64,000 nt of DNA from Gari tellinella (Eukaryota; Mollusca; Bivalvia; Cardiida; Psammobiidae), in NCBI GenBank assembly GCA_922989275.2, contig OV277867.1:496001-560000 (forward strand), in the 5' to 3' direction. Made by a program: the position numbers and the translations under genes. Of this stretch, positions 59,496-64,000 are shown one piece after another. The notes under the pieces are model-generated. The model saw only the letters and a program-made list of their open reading frames with translations. It made no database searches and was not told the origin of the DNA. How positions within the stretch are numbered: the first letter of the stretch is position 1; every line of letters starts with the position of its first letter.

Positions 59496-59651
59496 AACTG
59501 GCTGCTATTAAGATAAAAAATAATCGTTAAACTTTCCAAAACATCTATAATTTTCCACATTGAATGCAACATATTTGCATTCAATTACTTTGAAAGGGGT
59601 ATCAATATAATCCGTTGCAATTAAGTCGTCATGTATCTGAGCAGTAGTGCA

Positions 59652-59810
59652 GTAGAGAAGGCGTTACAGTATTCATTCCCGTTTAAACGCAGACGGAACG
59701 AAAACAAATTGTATTAAAATGAAGATAGTGCCATAGAGGATAATTGTTTTTTTCAGTATAAGATAGAAATGGATTAAATTCGATCTTATACTGAAAAAAT
59801 ACAATTATTC
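59652..59810 (-). mobile_element. Family A terminal fragment interrupted by a hairpin
   Basis: CAGTAGAGAAGGCGTTACAG and CCCGTTTAAACGCAGACGGA up to about 59730; then a foldback ATAATTGTTTTTTTCAGTAT ... ATACTGAAAAAATACAATTAT (59740-59808). Confidence 0.65.
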
Positions 59811-59811
59811 T

Positions 59812-60200
59812 ATTTATTTATGCTTTTAGGCCACTTTTAAAACGAAATTGTTCGACAATTGTGAAAGCGAAAGTACATGATTTACCCCGTGTTGAGCCCC
59901 AAGTTTATATCGAACACATTTTCGAAACAGTTTCCCGTACGATGACGTCACTAATGTATTGATTTGACGTCATCAGAATCACATCGTTGCTCCCGATTTT
60001 GGATTCGTGTTCTTCCGTTGAGTGATTCGCGACAAATCGGACTGCCGGAATTTAACGATAAGACACGATTGACTACGATTCTTGGGGAGCCCTACGGGGA
60101 AAATTCATAATAAAAGCGATTGGTGATAATCCACTGCAGTTGATTACCAAGTGATAATCCACTGCTATTTTGTGGTAATCCACCGAAAAGCATAAATAAA
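59812..60200. other. Unassigned sequence
   Basis: Short direct repeats of GTGATAATCCACTGC at 60123-60170. No gene. Confidence 0.4.
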
Positions 60201-60204
60201 ACAT

Positions 60205-60368
60205 TTTAACAATTGTGACTATTCATGTTAATTTTAGAAGCAACCCTTTGGAGTCTGATCAGAAACCGGGTAACCCAGCGGCTGATCTCGTTTCAAACTG
60301 TTTGCAATGGAAACAAAAGTTAAAGCGTAAACGTGTTTTATTCGGAAACATTAACGTTTTTCCACTGT
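60205..60368 (-). mobile_element. Family A MITE, left part lost
   Basis: Core CTTTGGAGTCTGATCAGAAA / CAGCGGCTGATCTCGTTTCA, GCGTAAACGTGTTTTATTCG and AACGTTTTTCCACTG. Confidence 0.75.
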
Positions 60369-60369
60369 T

Positions 60370-60645
60370 TGGCCACTTAATTAAAACGATATCATTAACA
60401 TATTCACAAATCTGTGTTTCATCTCAATCGTTTTATTTATTCTGAAATGTTTGAACATCTGATTCTGTAATTACAGATAAAAGTATGACAAGACAAACAC
60501 CAGTAGCATACGTCATACAAGGCTAAAGCTTAAACATGAAAGAAAATATTGCTTTCAGAAAGTGCCTAATTGAAAACATTTGATCCGCATCTGTTCGTTT
60601 CTTCTTACTTTCTTTGTAAGAACATTCGCTTGGATTGATTTGCTA
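60370..60645. other. Unassigned sequence
   Basis: Nothing recognised. Confidence 0.35.
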
Positions 60646-60892
60646 CACGGTGGAGCAGTTATTCTTTCGAAACATCGCGTCTACGCTAAAACTAATTTTT
60701 CTATTGCAAACAGTTTGGAGTCAGATCAGACGCCGGATAATCCGGCGTCTGATCAGGCTCAAAACTGTTTGCCACTCAGATTAGAATGAAGAACCAGATT
60801 TGTCAAAAAGTTTTCAGTTTCTACAATCAATTGCAATGCGTTTGCGACTCATTTGCGTTTAAACGGGAAAGTCAAAAACGTCTTCTCCGCTG
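60646..60892 (+). mobile_element. Family A MITE, old copy
   Basis: CACGGTGGAGCAGTTATTCT to ACGTCTTCTCCGCTG; core GGAGTCAGATCAGACGCCGG / CCGGCGTCTGATCAGGCTCA intact around ATAAT. Confidence 0.85.
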
Positions 60893-61084
60893 TATAATAG
60901 CTCATCAATACAGATTTATAGATAAAAAGCAACACGCGTTGTCTAAAATATCTCCTGCGAGGTCATCTAGAGTTTATATGAATTATTTAAGGCACCGGTC
61001 AATCCCAAAGGAGTATACATGTTGATTAAAAAGACTGTTTGAGTGGTCTGTGGACATTACTAAACGCTAATTTATTCCAAATGG

Positions 61085-61290
61085 TAAACTCTTTGCATGT
61101 TAGCGGTGGATATGACCGACACAGTTATTACCTTTGCAAACAGTTTGGATCCTGATGAGACGCCGCGTAACGCGGCGTCTCATCAGGATCCAAACTGTTT
61201 GATACTCTAATCCTGTTTTGAAAAAAAGAAATTTAGAAAATTCTATTTTTAGAACAGTAGCAGACGACAATTGTTGCAGAAGAACAAAAT
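61085..61290 (+). mobile_element. Core I element, GATGAGACGCC subtype
   Basis: AACTCTTTGCATGTTAGCGG start; perfect palindrome CAGTTTGGATCCTGATGAGA ... TCTCATCAGGATCCAAACTG around GCGTAACGC; body TAGCAGACGACAATTGTTGC. It shares the body motif with families E and F. Confidence 0.75.
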
Positions 61291-61299
61291 AACCATTAC

Positions 61300-61645
61300 C
61301 ATTCCAGTGGCGGAGAGTCACAGTGTCCTGTGTATTCTTGCTATGGTGGCACGGTTCTGACACCAGTTAATGTACTACTTAGCTTTTCTGAGAAAAAAAA
61401 TCCAGTTAATTTCTGACATAATTATCTAGTAAGTGGAAAGTGGATTTTTTTCGTGAAAACCTGATAATTATCGTAACTCGACAAAATGACCTGTTAGTGC
61501 CATATACGTCACCACAATTTAATATATCCCGGATTTGGTGATGTTCGGCTATATTCATTGCAATAATCACCCTCCTTCTTTGAAGAGTCATATGAGTCCT
61601 AATAAAGGTTCTACACCACTAAAATGCACTAATGATATTCATTAA
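61300..61645. other. Unassigned sequence
   Basis: TGATAATTATC-type small palindromes near 61460; nothing else. Confidence 0.35.
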
Positions 61646-61650
61646 GTATA

Positions 61651-61876
61651 GAGTGGAGAAAATGTTATTATTTCCCAATTAAGGCTTCTACGCTAAATCT
61701 ATTATTTCCTTTGGAAACAATTTGGAGCCAGATCAGACGCCGGGTAACCCGGAGTCTGACCGGGCTACAAACTGTTATACTTCCCAGTTTAATTTAACAT
61801 TCAGAATTGGCAAGAAGTAGTCATTTTCTACATTTCATTTGCCTTTAAACGGGAAAGAATAATGTTTTCACAGCTG
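61651..61876 (+). mobile_element. Family A MITE, old copy
   Basis: GAGTGGAGAAAATGTTATTA to AATGTTTTCACAGCTG; core GGAGCCAGATCAGACGCCGG / CCGGAGTCTGACCGGGCTAC. Confidence 0.83.
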
Positions 61877-61959
61877 TATCTGACCTTTGCAAACATTGTA
61901 GATCCAGATCGAAAGGCTCTTAGACTTTGTTAATAGTTTGTTTTGTTAATCAGGTGGCT

Positions 61960-62130
61960 GTTTGGGGCGGGTGAAGTTATAGCAGTAGCCTATGAGCTTT
62001 CTGATTTACTTTCATCTTGTTTAAGCTGTCACCTGTGTTAACTCATTCGACCCTTGCGACGAGTAGACTCGTCCTTCACAAACAGTGTACCCTATTGGAC
62101 CGAGGTCTACGCTGTTTGTCATTTTGTAAA
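61960..62130. repeat. D right-arm fragment and family B fragment
   Basis: GAGCTTTCTGATTTACTTTC ... TTTAAGCTGTCACCTGTG at 61993-62038, then TTAACTCATTCGACCCTTGC, GACGAGTAGACTCGTC, CAAACAGTGTACCC and GGTCTACGCTGTTTGTCATT. Confidence 0.6.
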
Positions 62131-62189
62131 TAGGCCTACATGTGTATTTTTCAAAAGAATCCGAAATAGTCAAGGTACGAATATAATGT

Positions 62190-62470
62190 TTCTATTTTTA
62201 GATAACTGGTAACACGAAACTTTTCTAGTTAATTATCTAGTTAAGTAACTAGATAAATTCGTTAAGTGGTGGCGGTTTAAAGCAGTATCATGACAAATTT
62301 CGTGTTTATATATTTATCTGGTTATCGTGAAAAGTTTCCACATTCTACTTACCCGATACTTATCTGAAAACTAACGCGAAAGTTTTCTAGATAAGTAACT
62401 CGTTAAATATTTATGTGAGATATTAACAGGAATCTATCATGATAATTAAGTGATTAACTGGTGTCAGAAA
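62190..62470. repeat. Repeats of ATCTAGTTAAGTAACTAGAT type
   Basis: TAGTTAAGTAACTAGATAAA, CTAGATAAGTAACTCGTTAA and AACGCGAAAGTTTTCTAG / AACACGAAACTTTTCTAG form multiple short direct and inverted copies, like subterminal repeats of a hAT-type MITE. Boundaries unclear. Confidence 0.45.
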
Positions 62471-62610
62471 TATGCCACCATATCTTGCGTTTGGAAAACT
62501 CTTAAGTTTAAATTATCAACAGATCTTTCGTATTGGAACCTAAAAGGCTAAGTTTATATAAGTCTGAATAGGATCCAAACTCAGTAAATGTTTGATGGTG
62601 TATGCAGATA

Positions 62611-62856
62611 CAGTGGAGAATCTGTTATTCTTTCCCAATAAACGCGTTTACGCTAAAACTATTATTTGCAGTGCAAACAGTTTGGAGCCAGATCAGACGC
62701 CGGGTAACCCGGCGTCTGATCAGGCTCCAAACTGTTTGCCACCAAGATAAACAAGAATTATCAGAATTGTCCAAAAATTGTTCCTTTCTACGTTTTAGTG
62801 CTTTGCGTTTGCGTACGTTTGCGTTTAAACGGGAAAGAATAACAGATTCTCCACTG
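62611..62856 (+). mobile_element. Family A MITE (TCTG subfamily)
   Basis: 246 bp, both termini intact, TA on both sides. Confidence 0.93.
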
Positions 62857-62900
62857 TACCATCTAATGACTAATGTCTACACTTAACTGTTTCGCAGCTA

Positions 62901-63229
62901 CAGTGCTCCCTCTCTACAGCGACACCCAATGGGAGAGACAGGTTATGTGGGTTGTTAGGAGGGAGTCATTATAGGGAGGGACAATTAAGACTTGGCTTAT
63001 ATTTGCAAACAGCTTGATTCCAGATCAGACGCCGCATAACGTGTCATTCGTTATTATGTTTCTTCTATCAAATACCCACTTTTATGTTAGGAAAAACAGC
63101 AGACGACAATTTTAAGAGGACGATATTGCAGCACTAAAACGTTAATTTTAATTGTCTTGTTTAGGGAACTGCGGCAATAGTCGTTGTAAGGAGGAATTCG
63201 TTGTTTGGAGGGCCGTTGGGTGGAGCACA
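62901..63229 (+). mobile_element. Family F MITE, internally deleted
   Basis: CAGTGCTCCCTCTCTACAGC start; core left arm CAGCTTGATTCCAGATCAGA, right arm lost; ACAGCAGACGACAATTTTAA body; end GGGTGGAGCACAG. Confidence 0.83.
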
Positions 63230-63417
63230 GTACCATTTTATTGTCATTACTCTTCATAATACATTAGCTCTCAGAATATCGGATTCTAAAAAACGTATCA
63301 TTTACTTTTATTTCTACAAATTGGGATTTAAGACAGTTTGATTATAAAAAAAAGCATTATTGTGAATGTCCAAAAATTCGGACTTTGGATAGAAGCCATG
63401 CCATAATATTATGATCT

Positions 63418-63620
63418 TGGGCCCTTTTTACTAAACTACGAATTTTTGCGTAAGTCAGAATCGTTTTACTCTTATTTTTCGATCATCAACGTTTGCAAAC
63501 AGCGTCCTCTGATCTGGCTATTTGCTGTTTGTAGCAAGTGATAATAAAAATATAAATTAAAATTAAAAATTTTGACTTACGCAAATAATTTGCGTAAGTT
63601 GCTTAGTAAAACGGGCCCCA
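63418..63620. mobile_element. GGGCCC-ended MITE with small core I hairpin
   Basis: Inverted ends GGGCCCTTTTTACTAAACTA and (reverse strand) GGGCCCGTTTTACTAAGCAA, continuing in TTGCGTAAGTC. The centre holds CAAACAGCGTCCTCTGATCT / GGCTATTTGCTGTTTG. It is yet another terminus type with a CAAACAG core. Confidence 0.78.
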
Positions 63621-63832
63621 GGTTCCTGTTCAAATAGTCGAGCCTGGTACCAAAGGGGTTAAATAGTTCATGTTATCTGCACGTGACAGTGTTTACAATA
63701 TTGCCCTGTTTGGCATTCATTTCACATAACAGCTATTTTTGCAATATGGTTCTGTAGAATACTCTTGAGGCCAATGACCGCGTCGACGACCGTGAACAAC
63801 ACGACATACAACCTCTCATGGAACATCAGATA

Positions 63833-64000
63833 CAGTGGAGAAAACGTTATTCTTTCCCGTTTAAACGCAAACGTACGCAAACGCATTGCAATAAAACATA
63901 GAAAAGGACAACTTTTCGACAAATATGACTATTAATGTTGATCTGAGTGGCAAACAGTTTGGAGCCTGATCAGACGCCGGGTTACCCGGCGTCTGATCTG
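63833..64000 (-). mobile_element. Family A MITE (AACG subfamily), cut by window edge
   Basis: CAGTGGAGAAAACGTTATTC left terminus and the core up to GGCGTCTGATCTG; it continues beyond the window. Confidence 0.92.

Noticed and set aside
27878..63922. Many 60-130 codon frames with the same QTVWSQIRRRVTRRLIRLQT-type peptide
   Set aside because: They read through the family A palindrome in both directions; identical peptides arise from every copy on both strands.

Overview
The window looks like a repeat-rich, AT-rich animal nuclear segment, most likely from a bivalve mollusc. The evidence is tRNA-derived SINEs, the dispersed repeat that ends in a GGTGAGC...GGCCCTCTTG motif (common in bivalve genomes), non-LTR retrotransposon fragments, and spliced exons with canonical GT/AG junctions. 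A heterodont such as Dreissena is possible, but I cannot prove genus or species. There is no bacterial-style gene organisation. Nearly all short open frames are accidental readings of repeats.

Only one host-gene-like locus is recognisable. It lies at 9928-15099 on the plus strand and is an intron-bearing, broken copy of the C-terminal coiled coil and RING finger of the histone H2B ubiquitin ligase Bre1 (RNF20/RNF40). It has frameshifts, stop codons and a lost zinc ligand. The only other recognisable coding remnants are an 800-bp reverse-transcriptase remnant of a LINE at 44990-45795 (minus) and a 160-bp LINE tail at 52751-52908.

The rest is dominated by short non-autonomous DNA elements (MITEs). 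I name the families for this report. Family A: about 246 bp, ends CAGTGGAGAA, TA target site. Family B: TTAAC ends, about 250 bp. Family C: TTAACCCTTTACC ends, about 250 bp. Family D: CAGTAAAACCTCTCTATTAC ends, about 205 bp, TA. Family E: TTAACCC(A/C)TTCACTGCC ends, TTAA. Family F: CAGTGCTCCCTC ends, 330-460 bp, TA. Family G: CAGTAAAACCCCTCTAAACC ends, TA. Each carries a long near-perfect palindrome in its middle. The palindromes fall into two homology groups. Core I (CAAACAG...CTGTTTG, usually with TGATCAGA) is in A, B, E and F. Core II (CTTAAAGCAGG...CCTGCTTTAAG) is in C, D and G. The same core therefore sits inside elements with unrelated ends and different target sites. This modular core-and-terminus organisation is the most striking pattern here.

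Layout: 1-2400, A/E/core fragments and two large foldbacks. 2466-3285, a C element and an array of five hairpins. 3880-5700, tandem repeats inside a long-inverted-repeat element. 5870-9455, B, SINE, C and B-in-C insertions. 9700-15100, the Bre1 pseudogene with MITEs in its introns. 15300-20640, D elements and dispersed bivalve repeats. 20870-21620, an inverted-repeat element with inward-facing tRNA-like modules. 21770-24870, B tandem array and C-in-C nesting. 25466-25904, the inverted second copy of the five-hairpin array. 26450-48660, dense A/E/F/C/D/G copies, a second tRNA-like inverted-repeat element (39263-39945) and the LINE remnant. 49060-51190, a 2.1-kb minisatellite with a 31-bp unit. 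51300-64000, more A, B, C, E and F copies, including stacked and tandemly duplicated ones. Several nested insertions restore a clean TA or TTAA target when the inner element is removed in thought, which supports the family boundaries and gives a relative order of activity.
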